A DNA stretch of 64,000 nt from Spirochaetota bacterium (GTDB lineage: Bacteria > Spirochaetota > UBA4802 > UBA5550). The stretch spans positions 1 to 64,000 of the forward strand of contig JAFGJK010000031.1 in the NCBI GenBank assembly GCA_016929135.1, read 5' to 3'. Positions 52,110-61,022 of the stretch are shown piece after piece. The notes beneath the pieces are model-generated. The model was not told the DNA's origin. It saw nothing but the letters and a program-made list of their open reading frames with translations, and searched no databases. Numbering within the stretch: position 1 is the first letter of the stretch; each line of letters opens with the position of its first letter. Made by a program: the position numbers and the translations under genes.

Positions 52110-52553
52110 ATGAACGAATTCTTCATAGTAAAGTCGTTTTTCATCTTCCTCGCCCTGTGGGGCATCGGCGTGGTGCTCCTCTGGTTCAGGCCCAGGATCG
52201 AGATCTTCTGGAAGATCATCGCCACGCTGATCTTCCTCTTCTATCTCTGGTTCTTCTTCGACGAGATCAGATCGGGTGTGGCGCAGTTCACCGACCAGTG
52301 GGCCGCCTTCAGCGTGCATTTCCTGAAGGAGCTCACCGTGCTGGTCTTCGTGAATCTTTTCTTCATCTGGCCGCTGTCGCTGATCCTCATCTTCTACAAG
52401 GCGGACGATATCGGCGCGGAGCGCCTGCTGAAGTTCATCTGCCTTCTCACGCTGGTGCTCTGGATCGTCTTCATCATTTACTTCTTCGCGAACCGGGGCG
52501 CCGAGACGCAGCTCATCGAGGGGATCAGAAAGATATTCCCCCATGGGAATTAG
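52110..52553 (+). CDS. Small membrane protein of unknown function
   Basis: 147 residues from ATG 52110; a TTG at 52104 would add two residues. Four membrane spans: about 7-26, 36-52, 75-97 and 108-130. No motif recognised. The TPR gene begins 11 bases before its end, so the two are coupled and may work together. Confidence 0.65.
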   Translation: MNEFFIVKSFFIFLALWGIGVVLLWFRPRIEIFWKIIATLIFLFYLWFFFDEIRSGVAQFTDQWAAFSVHFLKELTVLVFVNLFFIWPLSLILIFYKADDIGAERLLKFICLLTLVLWIVFIIYFFANRGAETQLIEGIRKIFPHGN

Positions 52554-53091
52554 AGTCCAACCGCTGCTGCTGGCGCTCCTGGTGACGCTGGCGGTACCGG
52601 CGGGGGTATCGCACCCTGCAGGTGCATCGCCACCCCTTGGGGGGGCGCTGCCGGGGAGCTCCTCCGCCCTCTACAAAAAGGGGGTCGAGCTGGCGCGTGC
52701 CGGCGACATCGCCGGGGCCATCCCGCTCTTCGAAAGGTCCGTGGCCCTGAGCCCCTACTCGTGCCTGGGACATTACGGCCTCGGGAAGGCCTACCTTCAT
52801 ACCGGTGGCAAGCTGGACCTGGCGGTCAAGCACCTGAGGATCTCGGTCTCCCTGGACAAGGGCTTCGCCAAGGGGTACTTTTACCTGGGGATGGGCTACT
52901 ACCTTCGGGGCTACTACATTCAGGCCATACACGCCTTCGACCAGGCCTACCGGAAGGATTACACCTACATCGAGGCGCTCTACAACATTGGCGCCATGTA
53001 CGATCTCATGGACAACGATTACAAATCGGGCCTCTATTTCAACAGATACCTGAGGGAGAGGGCGGGCGATGAGGAGCTGCTGTTCCAGTAG
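52543..53091 (+). CDS. Secreted TPR-repeat protein
   Basis: 182 residues. Signal peptide (LLLALLVTLAVPAGVSHPAGA), then four TPR-like helix pairs: LYKKGVELARAGDIAGAIPL, YGLGKAYLHTGGKLDLAVKH, YFYLGMGYYLRGYYIQAIHA and LYNIGAMYDLMDNDYKSGLY. The partners are unknown; it is probably a periplasmic protein-protein adaptor. Confidence 0.75.
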   Translation: MGIRVQPLLLALLVTLAVPAGVSHPAGASPPLGGALPGSSSALYKKGVELARAGDIAGAIPLFERSVALSPYSCLGHYGLGKAYLHTGGKLDLAVKHLRISVSLDKGFAKGYFYLGMGYYLRGYYIQAIHAFDQAYRKDYTYIEALYNIGAMYDLMDNDYKSGLYFNRYLRERAGDEELLFQ

Positions 53092-53106
53092 CGGCCCCCC
53101 CGCCGG

Positions 53107-53412
53107 TCAAATCTTAAAGAGGTTCTCGGCCCGATCCTTCCCCGTGAGCCGGTCGTAATCGTCGTAATCGACGAAGACCAGGTCCGGGAGCTTTTTCCGT
53201 ATTCTCGTGACGATGTCGCTCCTACCCCCCCGGGCCTCCTTTGAGGTGACGTACCTGAATTCGATGCCGCAGGAGGGGCACTTCGTGAGCCCCTTCAGGG
53301 GGATGCCGATCTTCTTGCACTTGGGACAGTGGCCGGATATATCGTCCACCATGACGATGTGCTCCTGAATCTCGTGGATGTCCACCTCGCTCCATATCCT
53401 GATGAATCCCAT
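53107..53412 (-). CDS. Zinc-ribbon protein of unknown function
   Basis: 101 residues from the ATG at 53412, which follows GGAGGGG; an ATG at 53427 overlapping the dus stop (ATGA) is an alternative start. The middle has two CxxC pairs (CPKCKK and CPSCGI) 19 residues apart, a zinc ribbon, followed by EFRYVTSKEARGG and an Asp/Tyr-rich tail. It is translated with dus, so a link to tRNA or RNA metabolism is possible but unproven. Confidence 0.7.
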   Translation of the reverse strand: MGFIRIWSEVDIHEIQEHIVMVDDISGHCPKCKKIGIPLKGLTKCPSCGIEFRYVTSKEARGGRSDIVTRIRKKLPDLVFVDYDDYDRLTGKDRAENLFKI

Positions 53413-53423
53413 GGTCCCCTCCG

Positions 53424-54401
53424 TCATACCGAGAATTCTCTGATCCGCTCGTGGCCGTTCCGGCCGAAGTAATCGTCCACGATCCCCTTTATGGCCCCCA
53501 CCGTCGATTCCTTCCTGATCCTGGTGAATAGCTCGTGCCAGTAGGTGACGTGGGTCACGAAATACCGGCAGAAGCGGTGGCACCTGCTCTTGTGCAGGTG
53601 TGGGGGCAGCATCTCTCCGATGGAATCGAGTACCTCATCGAACACCCGTTGAAGATTAATGGCAAGCACTTTATGCTCCCCGGCGGCGCAAATTTCGCAG
53701 AGGCGGAATATCCACGGCGACCTGACCGCCTCCCTGCCAATCATCACGCCGTCGCAGCAGTATGTTCGAAGCCGCTCCGCCGCCGCTTCGGCCGAGGTGA
53801 TGTCGCCGTTGCCGATGAGGGTGATCCCGGTGGCCTCCTTGACAGCGCCGATGATGCGCCAGTCGGCGGTGCGGCGGAACCCCATCTTGGCGGTCCGGGG
53901 GTGCAGGGTGATGTAATCGACGCCGCAGTCGGCCAGCATGCGGACGAAGTCGAGCAGGTACCCTTCATCGTAGCGTTCGAAGCCGCACCGCATCTTCACC
54001 GAGAGCCGTGTCGCCGCGGCGTCCCTGCAGGCCCGTACGATAGCACCCGCCCGGGTCATGTCGGTGAGGAGCATGGCGCCGATACCCCTCTTCAGAATAT
54101 CCGGGGCCGCGCACCCCATATTGATGTCGATGGAGTAGGGGGCAGCACCGGAGAGCCTTCGGCAGGCCTCGGCCATCGTCCCCGGATCGCCGCCGGCGAT
54201 CTGGTACACGAAGGGATCATCGAAGGGGTGCTTCGCGGCCATGGCCTCATTGTGCATGCCGCCGCGCACCAGGGCCGAGGCCGAGAGCATCTCGCTGGCC
54301 AGCACGGCCGTGCCGCTGAAGCCCCGGATGGTCTTCCGGAGGGCCGGCGTGGTGATCTCGGCCATGGGGGCCATGTACAGCTGCGGCACATTCATTTCCA
54401 T
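53424..54401 (-). CDS. dus: tRNA-dihydrouridine synthase
   Basis: 325 residues from the ATG at 54401; the frame runs on to 55145 but that part overlaps the divergent kinase. The family's flavin-binding TIM barrel: YMAPMAEITTPALRKTI, DINMGCAAPDILKRG (catalytic cysteine region), VKMRCGF, LHPRT, IGNGDI, GVMIGREA and RSPWIF. The exact Dus class cannot be assigned. Upstream of it lies the kinase promoter region. Confidence 0.9.
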   Translation of the reverse strand: MEMNVPQLYMAPMAEITTPALRKTIRGFSGTAVLASEMLSASALVRGGMHNEAMAAKHPFDDPFVYQIAGGDPGTMAEACRRLSGAAPYSIDINMGCAAPDILKRGIGAMLLTDMTRAGAIVRACRDAAATRLSVKMRCGFERYDEGYLLDFVRMLADCGVDYITLHPRTAKMGFRRTADWRIIGAVKEATGITLIGNGDITSAEAAAERLRTYCCDGVMIGREAVRSPWIFRLCEICAAGEHKVLAINLQRVFDEVLDSIGEMLPPHLHKSRCHRFCRYFVTHVTYWHELFTRIRKESTVGAIKGIVDDYFGRNGHERIREFSV

Positions 54402-54480
54402 GGGGCCAGTATACCGGTCGGGGGGGCATGTCAAGACATATCGCTCCGCCGGGTGGCCCGTGGACAGGGTAAAATTTGTA

Positions 54481-54509
54481 TTGATTCTACCATTGTATGA
54501 CTGTATACT
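54481..54509 (+). promoter_or_regulatory. Sigma-70-type promoter of the multi-PAS kinase
   Basis: TTGATT (54481-54486), 17 bases, TATACT (54504-54509, five of six). The leader is about 140 bases; a GCCGGC-GCC-GCCGGC hairpin (about 54587-54601) lies in it. Confidence 0.6.
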
Positions 54510-54653
54510 AATTGAGCGATCGTGCACTGCAGATTGCCCCGTGGAAGCATCCCCCTTTCCTCTCGACGGGTAAGGGGCGATCATCGGCCGGCGCCGCCGG
54601 CATCCCGGTTTTATACCCCCCAGGGGTTGAATCGCCGGCAGGAGTGACAGCCA

Positions 54654-57600
54654 ATGAATACAGTAAAGTCCGCCTGGTCGTACCTTACACGCACAGCCTC
54701 GGATGACCCCGAGGAGTCCAGACATGAATTCATGCTGCGTGTGTTCCTGGTATCCATGGCGATGATTGCTACCGCCGGCACCGTTTTCGGGGCCCTGGGA
54801 ATCCTCGTCGGATCGGTCAAGCTCGACACGGTGCTTATCCTGGCAGCCATGAGCCTCCTTTTCTCGGCGGGGTGGTATATGGCGGGTCGTGGGGGGTGGA
54901 GGATCGCACGCTTTCTCCCCGTGGCGCTCTTCTACCTGGCCGGGGTATGGGGGATTTATCTGGGGGGGATCGGGACACCGTCGATGCTTCTCATGGCGCT
55001 GGCGATAACGCTGGCAGCCATGTTCTTCAGCAAAAGGGGTCAGATCGCGATAATCGCCCTCGTCCTGGCGTCCTACACGGTGCTGGGGGAGCTGCATCGC
55101 CAAGGCGTCATCATTGCCGTGCGGAGCGACCAGTCCGCCTACCACAACCGGCTCCTGATCGCGGTGTGCGCCCTGCTGGCCGTCGGGATTCTGCTTCGCT
55201 TTCTCGTCAACCAGATGGAGGGGGCGATACGGAGCTCGCAGTGGCGCGAACAGGAGCTGACGGCCGTCAACGAGGAGCTCAGGGCCACCATGGAGGAGCT
55301 TGAAGCGACCAACGAGGAGTTCGAGGCGACCAACGAGGAGTTCGTAAAGATTAACCGCGAGCTTGAGGAGAGCGAGATGAAGTACCGGGGGCTCGTGGAG
55401 AGCATCAGAGAGGTGATATTCTCCACCGATGAAACCGGAATGCTCACCTACGTGAGCCCCGCCGTACGCGGGATCTTGGGGTTCGAATCGGACAGGTTCA
55501 TGGGGAAGAATTTCGTGGAATTCATCTACGGCGAGGACCTTGAGAAGATGATCGCCAGCTTTCAGAAAGTCGCCTCCGGCGTCACGGACACGGAGGAGTA
55601 CCGGATAGTGGGGCCGCAGGGGCGACCTCTCTGGGTCACCAGTACCAGCAGTCCCAGAATGGTGAACGGGCGGTTCGCGGGGATCAACGGGGTGCTGGCG
55701 GATATCGACGCGCGAAGGCGTGCCCAGCAGGAGCTCCAGAAGAAACAGGCCGAGCTTCTGGAGAGCGAGGAGTACAACCGGCTTCTCTTCACGGGTTCGC
55801 GCGTACCCATCGTGGTACTCGACCCGGAGACGGGCGGGTTCACCGACTGCAACGAGGCGGCGGTGAGGATCTACGGCTACTCATCGAAGGCGCAGGTGGT
55901 GGGAAAGACCCCCGGCGACGTCTCGGCCCCGGTGCAGTACGACGGGACGGACTCGTCGGCCGCCGCGCGGGAGCGCATCGAGGAGTCCCGCACGAAAGGA
56001 TCGGTGGTCTTCCCCTGGCGGCACCGCCGGGAGGACGGCGCGGAATGGGACGCCGAGATCGTTCTGACGAGCTTCAGGCTCCGGGGCCGCCACATGATTC
56101 AGTTCACGCTCACCGATATCTCCGAGCGCCTGCGGGCGGAGAAGGAGACCCGCATGAACAGCCTTCGGTTCCAGACGCTCTTCGAGCTGGGCCAGATGCA
56201 CAGTGCCCCCCTCAAGGAGCTTGCCGATTTCGTCCTGGAACGGGCCGTGGCCATCACCGGCAGCGATATCGGGTATTTCGCCTTCGTGAGCGGGGACGAG
56301 AGCGTCCTCACCATGCAGTCCTGGTCCCGGAAGGCCATGGCGGAATGCGCAATCACCGAGAAGCCCATCGCCTACCCACTGGAGTCCACGGGGCTCTGGG
56401 GAGAGGCGGTGCGGCAGCGCAGGCCCATCATCACCAACGACTACGATGCGCCGAATCCGCAGAAGAAGGGGTACCCCGACGGGCATGTCGCCGTGAGACG
56501 GCACATGAACATACCGGTGTTCGAGGGGGAGCGCATCGTCGTCGTCGCCGGCGTGGGGAACAAGGAGGAGGAGTATAACGACAACGACGTGCTGCAGCTG
56601 ACGCTGCTCATGGAGGGGCTCTGGCGAATCCTGCGCATCCGCCAGTCGGAGGAGGCGCTTCGGGACAGCGAGGAGCGCTTCAGGTCCATGATCCAGAGCT
56701 CCTCGGACATGATATTCGTGCTCGACGAGAGTGGCAGTTTCACCTACGAATCCCCCTCGGTCGAGCGCATCCTGGGGTATCCCGCCGGGTATTTCATCGG
56801 CCGCACCCCCTTCGAGCTGATCCATCCGGATGACATGAATATCGTCAAGAAGGAGATGGACGACGTGTACCGCTCGGTGAACAGCGGCATCCCCACTGAA
56901 TTCCGGCTGCAGTGCTCCGACGGCACCTGGATACCCCTGGAGGCCCTGGCCTCCAATCTCATGGAGAACAGCGCCGTCCGTGGGATCGTCATCACCGCCC
57001 GGGACGTCACCGAGCGGAAACGGGCCCTGAAAGCCATGCAGGACAGCGAGGCGCGATTCAGGACCCTGGCGGAATCCTCCCCGGTCCCCATCGCCATGGC
57101 CAGGAACGGCATGGTCTTCTTCGTCAACAGGGCCTTCCTGGACATATCGCGCTACGAATCGAGCGAGGAGGCCATTGGCATCAGCCTCCTGGACTTTGTG
57201 GCGCCCGAGGAGCGGGAGAGGATCGCCGGGTATATGAGGGACAGAAGGGACAGGGCCAACGTGCCGGTCTACTACGAATCGGTGGGCGTCCGGCGCGACG
57301 GATCCCGCTTCCCCTATGAGATCACCGTGGCGATCGTCGAGATGGCCGACGGACCGGTCACCGTCGCCTTCATACGGGACATCACCGAGCGTCGGATGGC
57401 CGAGGGGGCCATCCGGGAGCGGGAGGCGACCCTGCGAAGCCTGCTGAACGCGAGCCCCGCCGGGGTGGTCATGGTGGCCAACAGGGTCTTCAGGCAGGTG
57501 AACAGTAGGTTCTGCGCGATCTCCGGCTACAACGAGGAGGAGCTGGTGGGTCAGAGCTCCCGGATGATCTATCCCGGCGAGGAGGAGTTCCTGCGGGTGG

Positions 57601-60032
57601 GGAGGGAGCTCTACGGCGAGATGGAGCGGTCAGGGCTGGGGATGCTGGAGGCGCGCCTGCGGCGTAAGGACGGCATCGAGGTCGATGTCCTCATAGGGGC
57701 GGCCCCCTTCGACCCGGCCGATCCATCGGCCGGGGCCTGCGTCACGCTGCTGGACATCACCGCGCACAAGCAGGCGGTGTCCCAGCGGGAGGCCGCGCGG
57801 GAGGCCCTCAGGGAGAAGGAGGCGATCATGCGGGGACTGCTGGAGGCGACCCCGGCCGGTGTGGGGATGGTCAGGGACCGCCGCTTCGTGCAGGTGAACG
57901 CCTCCCTCTGCAGGATGACCGGCTACACCGAGGAGGAACTGGTGGGCCAGCCCTCCAGGATCATCTATCGCAGCGATGAGGACTTCGAGCATTCCGGAAG
58001 ATGGCTCTACGGCGAGATGGAGCGAACCGGTCTGGGGACCATGGAGGTGCAGATGCGCCGGAAGGACGGCAGCTTCTTCGATGCCATGCTCTCCCTCGCC
58101 CCCTTCGATCCGGCGGACCCCTCGGCGGGTGTCTGCGCCACGGCGCTGGACATCACCGAGCGGAAGCGGGCCGAGGAATCCCTGAGGGAGCGGGAGCGGG
58201 TGCTGCAGAGCATCTTCGACGCGAGCCCGGCCGGCATCGCCCTTGTGGTGGATCGCCGCTTCAGGCAGGTGAATTCGTCGTTCTGCAGGATAACCGGCTA
58301 TCCCGAGGAGGAGATGGTGGGGCAGCACTCCCGGATGCTGTACCCGAGCGACGAGGAGTACGATCGCGTGGGGAGGAACCTCTACGGCGACATGCTGCGC
58401 ACCGGCCAGGGGATGATGGAGGTGCAGATGCGCCGGAAGGACGGCGCCGATATCGATGTACTGCTGGGACTGGCTCCCTTCGATCCGGCGGATCCCCCGG
58501 AGGGGGCCTGCGTTACGGCGCTGGACATCACCGAGCGGAAGATGGCCGAGGGTGCCCTCAAGGTCCGCGAGGGGGCCCTGCGGAGCATACTGGAGGCAAG
58601 CCCCGTGGGAATCGCGCTGCTGGTGGATCGCCGTTTCCGTCAGGTGAACAGGTCGCTCTGCAGGATCACCGGCTATGCCGAGGAGGATATGCTGGGCCGG
58701 TATACGCGTATGCTCTATCCCGACGACGAGGAGTACAGGAAGGTGGGGAGCGAGCTCTACCGTGAGATGCAGGAGCGGGGCGTGGGGATCATGGAGGTGC
58801 GCCTACGCCACAAGGAGGGGAATATCTATTTTGTCATTCTGGGACTGGCCCCCTTCGACCCGGCCGACCTCTCGGCGGGGGTCTGCGCCACGGTCATGGA
58901 CATCACCGAGCGGAAGCGGGCCGAAGAGACCATACGGACCATGAACCTTGATCTGGAGAAGAAGGTGCAAGACCGGACCGAGGAGCTGCGCAGGGCCTAC
59001 GACAACCTGGTGAAGACCAACAGCGAGCTGGAGACGGCGCTCAGGAATCTGAGCGAGACGCAGCAGCAGCTGGTTCTCTCGGAAAAGCTCGCCGCTCTGG
59101 GGCAGCTGGCCGCGGGAATGGCGCATGAGCTGAACACTCCCCTGGGGGCAATCATGTCGTCGAACCGCACGATGATCGACATTATCACTACCGGGCTGCC
59201 GGCGCTGGCGGACCTGATGGTGGGGCTGAAGAAGGGGGACAAGGAGCGGTTCGATGCGCTCCTGCTCGAAAGCCTCGCCGCGGCCGTTGATATCGACCGC
59301 ACCGTGGACAGGAAGACGAAACGGGATATCAGGCTCAGGCTCGAGCAGGCCGGTGCAGAGGACAACCGGGCGCTCTCTGATGCCATCGCGGATCTGGGGC
59401 TCTACCGGTACGTGAGGAAGCACCCGGCGATCCTGAAAAACGAGCAGCTGGGGGGCTTCCTGAAGGGGATCTCGTCGCTGGCCTCGCTGCGGCGCCTCGG
59501 GGAGATCGTCGCCATCGCCGCCGAGAAGGCATCGCACGTGGTGGGCGCCCTGAGGAGCTATCTGCGGCAGGAGGAGCAGGGGGAGCTCACGCCGGTGGAT
59601 CTCAAGAGCGAGCTGGACGTAATACTGACCCTGTACTACAATAAGCTGAAGTACGGGGTGACGGTGAAGAAAGGCTACGAGGAGGGGGGATACGTGCTGG
59701 GGAACAGGAACGGCCTGAACCAGGTGTGGATGAACCTGCTCAATAACGCCCTCCAGGCCATGGACTACAGGGGGACGCTGGAGATCCTGACGAGGCCGCA
59801 GGGGGAATGGATCGTCGTGTCGGTCATCGATTCCGGGAGCGGAATACCGGAGGAGATACGCGGACGGATCTTCGAGCCCTTCTTCACCACGAAGCAGTAC
59901 GGGGAGGGGATCGGCCTGGGACTTGATATCAGCAGGAAGATTGTGGAATCGCTGGGCGGCAGGATCGAGGTGGAGAGCGTCCCGGGGAGGACCGAATTCC
60001 GGGTCTGGCTCAAAGCGGCGGCGCCGTCGTGA
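54654..60032 (+). CDS. Multi-PAS, GAF, membrane-anchored histidine kinase (1792 residues)
   Basis: Six N-terminal membrane spans (about 25-185), a coiled coil of EELEATNEEFEATN type (200-245), PAS 1 (about 245-360), PAS 2 (372-500), GAF (502-662), PAS 3 (671-790), PAS 4 (797-915), and four closely similar PAS repeats of about 125 residues (920, 1052, 1177, 1302 to 1425). After a second coiled coil comes the H-box GMAHELNTPLG with His1491, a stretch of about 150 residues, then HATPase (N-box near 1684, DSGSGIP, GEGIGLGL). A redox, light, or ligand sensor is possible from the PAS/GAF array; the ligands cannot be named. A receiver gene follows 125 bases later. Confidence 0.92.
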   Translation: MNTVKSAWSYLTRTASDDPEESRHEFMLRVFLVSMAMIATAGTVFGALGILVGSVKLDTVLILAAMSLLFSAGWYMAGRGGWRIARFLPVALFYLAGVWGIYLGGIGTPSMLLMALAITLAAMFFSKRGQIAIIALVLASYTVLGELHRQGVIIAVRSDQSAYHNRLLIAVCALLAVGILLRFLVNQMEGAIRSSQWREQELTAVNEELRATMEELEATNEEFEATNEEFVKINRELEESEMKYRGLVESIREVIFSTDETGMLTYVSPAVRGILGFESDRFMGKNFVEFIYGEDLEKMIASFQKVASGVTDTEEYRIVGPQGRPLWVTSTSSPRMVNGRFAGINGVLADIDARRRAQQELQKKQAELLESEEYNRLLFTGSRVPIVVLDPETGGFTDCNEAAVRIYGYSSKAQVVGKTPGDVSAPVQYDGTDSSAAARERIEESRTKGSVVFPWRHRREDGAEWDAEIVLTSFRLRGRHMIQFTLTDISERLRAEKETRMNSLRFQTLFELGQMHSAPLKELADFVLERAVAITGSDIGYFAFVSGDESVLTMQSWSRKAMAECAITEKPIAYPLESTGLWGEAVRQRRPIITNDYDAPNPQKKGYPDGHVAVRRHMNIPVFEGERIVVVAGVGNKEEEYNDNDVLQLTLLMEGLWRILRIRQSEEALRDSEERFRSMIQSSSDMIFVLDESGSFTYESPSVERILGYPAGYFIGRTPFELIHPDDMNIVKKEMDDVYRSVNSGIPTEFRLQCSDGTWIPLEALASNLMENSAVRGIVITARDVTERKRALKAMQDSEARFRTLAESSPVPIAMARNGMVFFVNRAFLDISRYESSEEAIGISLLDFVAPEERERIAGYMRDRRDRANVPVYYESVGVRRDGSRFPYEITVAIVEMADGPVTVAFIRDITERRMAEGAIREREATLRSLLNASPAGVVMVANRVFRQVNSRFCAISGYNEEELVGQSSRMIYPGEEEFLRVGRELYGEMERSGLGMLEARLRRKDGIEVDVLIGAAPFDPADPSAGACVTLLDITAHKQAVSQREAAREALREKEAIMRGLLEATPAGVGMVRDRRFVQVNASLCRMTGYTEEELVGQPSRIIYRSDEDFEHSGRWLYGEMERTGLGTMEVQMRRKDGSFFDAMLSLAPFDPADPSAGVCATALDITERKRAEESLRERERVLQSIFDASPAGIALVVDRRFRQVNSSFCRITGYPEEEMVGQHSRMLYPSDEEYDRVGRNLYGDMLRTGQGMMEVQMRRKDGADIDVLLGLAPFDPADPPEGACVTALDITERKMAEGALKVREGALRSILEASPVGIALLVDRRFRQVNRSLCRITGYAEEDMLGRYTRMLYPDDEEYRKVGSELYREMQERGVGIMEVRLRHKEGNIYFVILGLAPFDPADLSAGVCATVMDITERKRAEETIRTMNLDLEKKVQDRTEELRRAYDNLVKTNSELETALRNLSETQQQLVLSEKLAALGQLAAGMAHELNTPLGAIMSSNRTMIDIITTGLPALADLMVGLKKGDKERFDALLLESLAAAVDIDRTVDRKTKRDIRLRLEQAGAEDNRALSDAIADLGLYRYVRKHPAILKNEQLGGFLKGISSLASLRRLGEIVAIAAEKASHVVGALRSYLRQEEQGELTPVDLKSELDVILTLYYNKLKYGVTVKKGYEEGGYVLGNRNGLNQVWMNLLNNALQAMDYRGTLEILTRPQGEWIVVSVIDSGSGIPEEIRGRIFEPFFTTKQYGEGIGLGLDISRKIVESLGGRIEVESVPGRTEFRVWLKAAAPS
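57411..58935 (+). repeat. Four tandem PAS-coding repeats within the kinase gene
   Basis: Units begin at about 57411, 57807, 58182 and 58557. Units two to four are spaced exactly 375 bases (125 residues); each encodes a PAS plus PAC with FRQVN, GYxEEExxGQ and APFDPADPSAG-like blocks. They are recent enough that protein similarity is obvious throughout, pointing to in-gene duplication. Confidence 0.85.
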
Positions 60033-60067
60033 CCGGTTAAAATTTTCATACCGCCGGAATAATATTC

Positions 60068-60097
60068 TTTACAATCCGCATTTTCCGGTGTCATACT
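60068..60097 (+). promoter_or_regulatory. Possible promoter for the response regulator
   Basis: TTTACA (60068-60073), 18 bases, CATACT (60092-60097, four of six), between the kinase stop and the regulator. Confidence 0.4.
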
Positions 60098-60156
60098 GTT
60101 ATCCGCATCGGATCCGCGGGATCGGCCGGGTGCCGCTGATTTTAATGGTGGGGAAT

Positions 60157-60567
60157 ATGAGTAAAAGTGCAATTCTCTGCGTCGACGACGAGGCGATCAT
60201 CGTCATGTCCCTCATGCAGGAGCTGAAGATGAATCTGGGGGACCGGTTCGTCTACGAGAGCGCCATGAACGCCCAGGAGGCCTTCCAGGCGATCGAGGAC
60301 CTCATGCTCGACGGCATCACGGTGATACTGGTCATATCGGACTGGCTCATGCCGGGGATCAAGGGGGACGAGTTCCTGATAAAGGTGAGGGAGAAGTATC
60401 CCTCGATACGCTCCATCATGATCACCGGGCAGGCGGACGATGCCGCGGTGGAGAGGGTCATGAAAGAGGCGATGACCAGCGCGGTGCTCAGAAAGCCCTG
60501 GAACACCCGAGAGCTGATCGAGTCGATAGAACAGTGCTGCAGCAACGGCGAGTGCACCTGCCCGTAG
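60157..60567 (+). CDS. Single-domain response regulator (receiver only)
   Basis: 136 residues from ATG 60157 (an ATG at 60145 is an alternative). Receiver pattern: ILCVDDEAIIVM, phospho-acceptor in VISDWLMPGIKGDEFL, IMITGQADD and LRKPWNTREL. No output domain. With the multi-PAS kinase just upstream it is the likely phospho-acceptor, passing the signal on by protein contact (CheY/Spo0F-like); this is inference. Confidence 0.88.
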   Translation: MSKSAILCVDDEAIIVMSLMQELKMNLGDRFVYESAMNAQEAFQAIEDLMLDGITVILVISDWLMPGIKGDEFLIKVREKYPSIRSIMITGQADDAAVERVMKEAMTSAVLRKPWNTRELIESIEQCCSNGECTCP

Positions 60568-61022
60568 GAAACTGCCGCCGCTGAACACAAACTGAATTCT
60601 GTGCATATATGGCGCTTCCTCTCTCCATCCCGCTGATACATGCCATGGGGGACCGGTTTCTCGGTCGGTCCGGTTCTGGAAGCCTCGGCGGATAAAATGT
60701 TCTTGCAAATCATTATGTCACCCATAACTGTTGTCGTTTGAACCCGTTGCGTTTCCGGATTTGTCATTTCGCCCACTTCGGCGAGTCCCTGGGGCACTCC
60801 GCGGGAGACGCGGGTGCTGTTCCTCCGGGCCCCTCGACCGGGCCCGGGATGCACGCCGCGTGGGATCCTGATTCCTGAATGGCAGGATCGTACCGGCCGC
60901 ACCCGTGGCGATGAGAGTGCAGGGCCTGCCGAGGGGCGGGACGGCACGTGTCGAAATGACAGCACCGAACCGGGCGCGTTCATTGCGCATCATAAATTAA
61001 TCATGGGGGGAACACCGTAATT
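60568..61022. other. Gene-free stretch between response regulator and APC permease
   Basis: I see no plausible gene, RNA or convincing promoter in this 455-base GC-rich stretch. It contains short GC-rich imperfect inverted repeats (around 60654-60685 and 60820-60850) that do not form a recognisable structure. Confidence 0.5.

Noticed and set aside
54402..55145. N-terminal extension of Dus
   Set aside because: It overlaps the divergent kinase gene and its promoter; the family N-terminus begins at 54401.
57411..58935. Tandem repeats as possible mobile element or CRISPR-like array
   Set aside because: They are in-frame PAS-coding units of one kinase, with no inverted ends or spacers.
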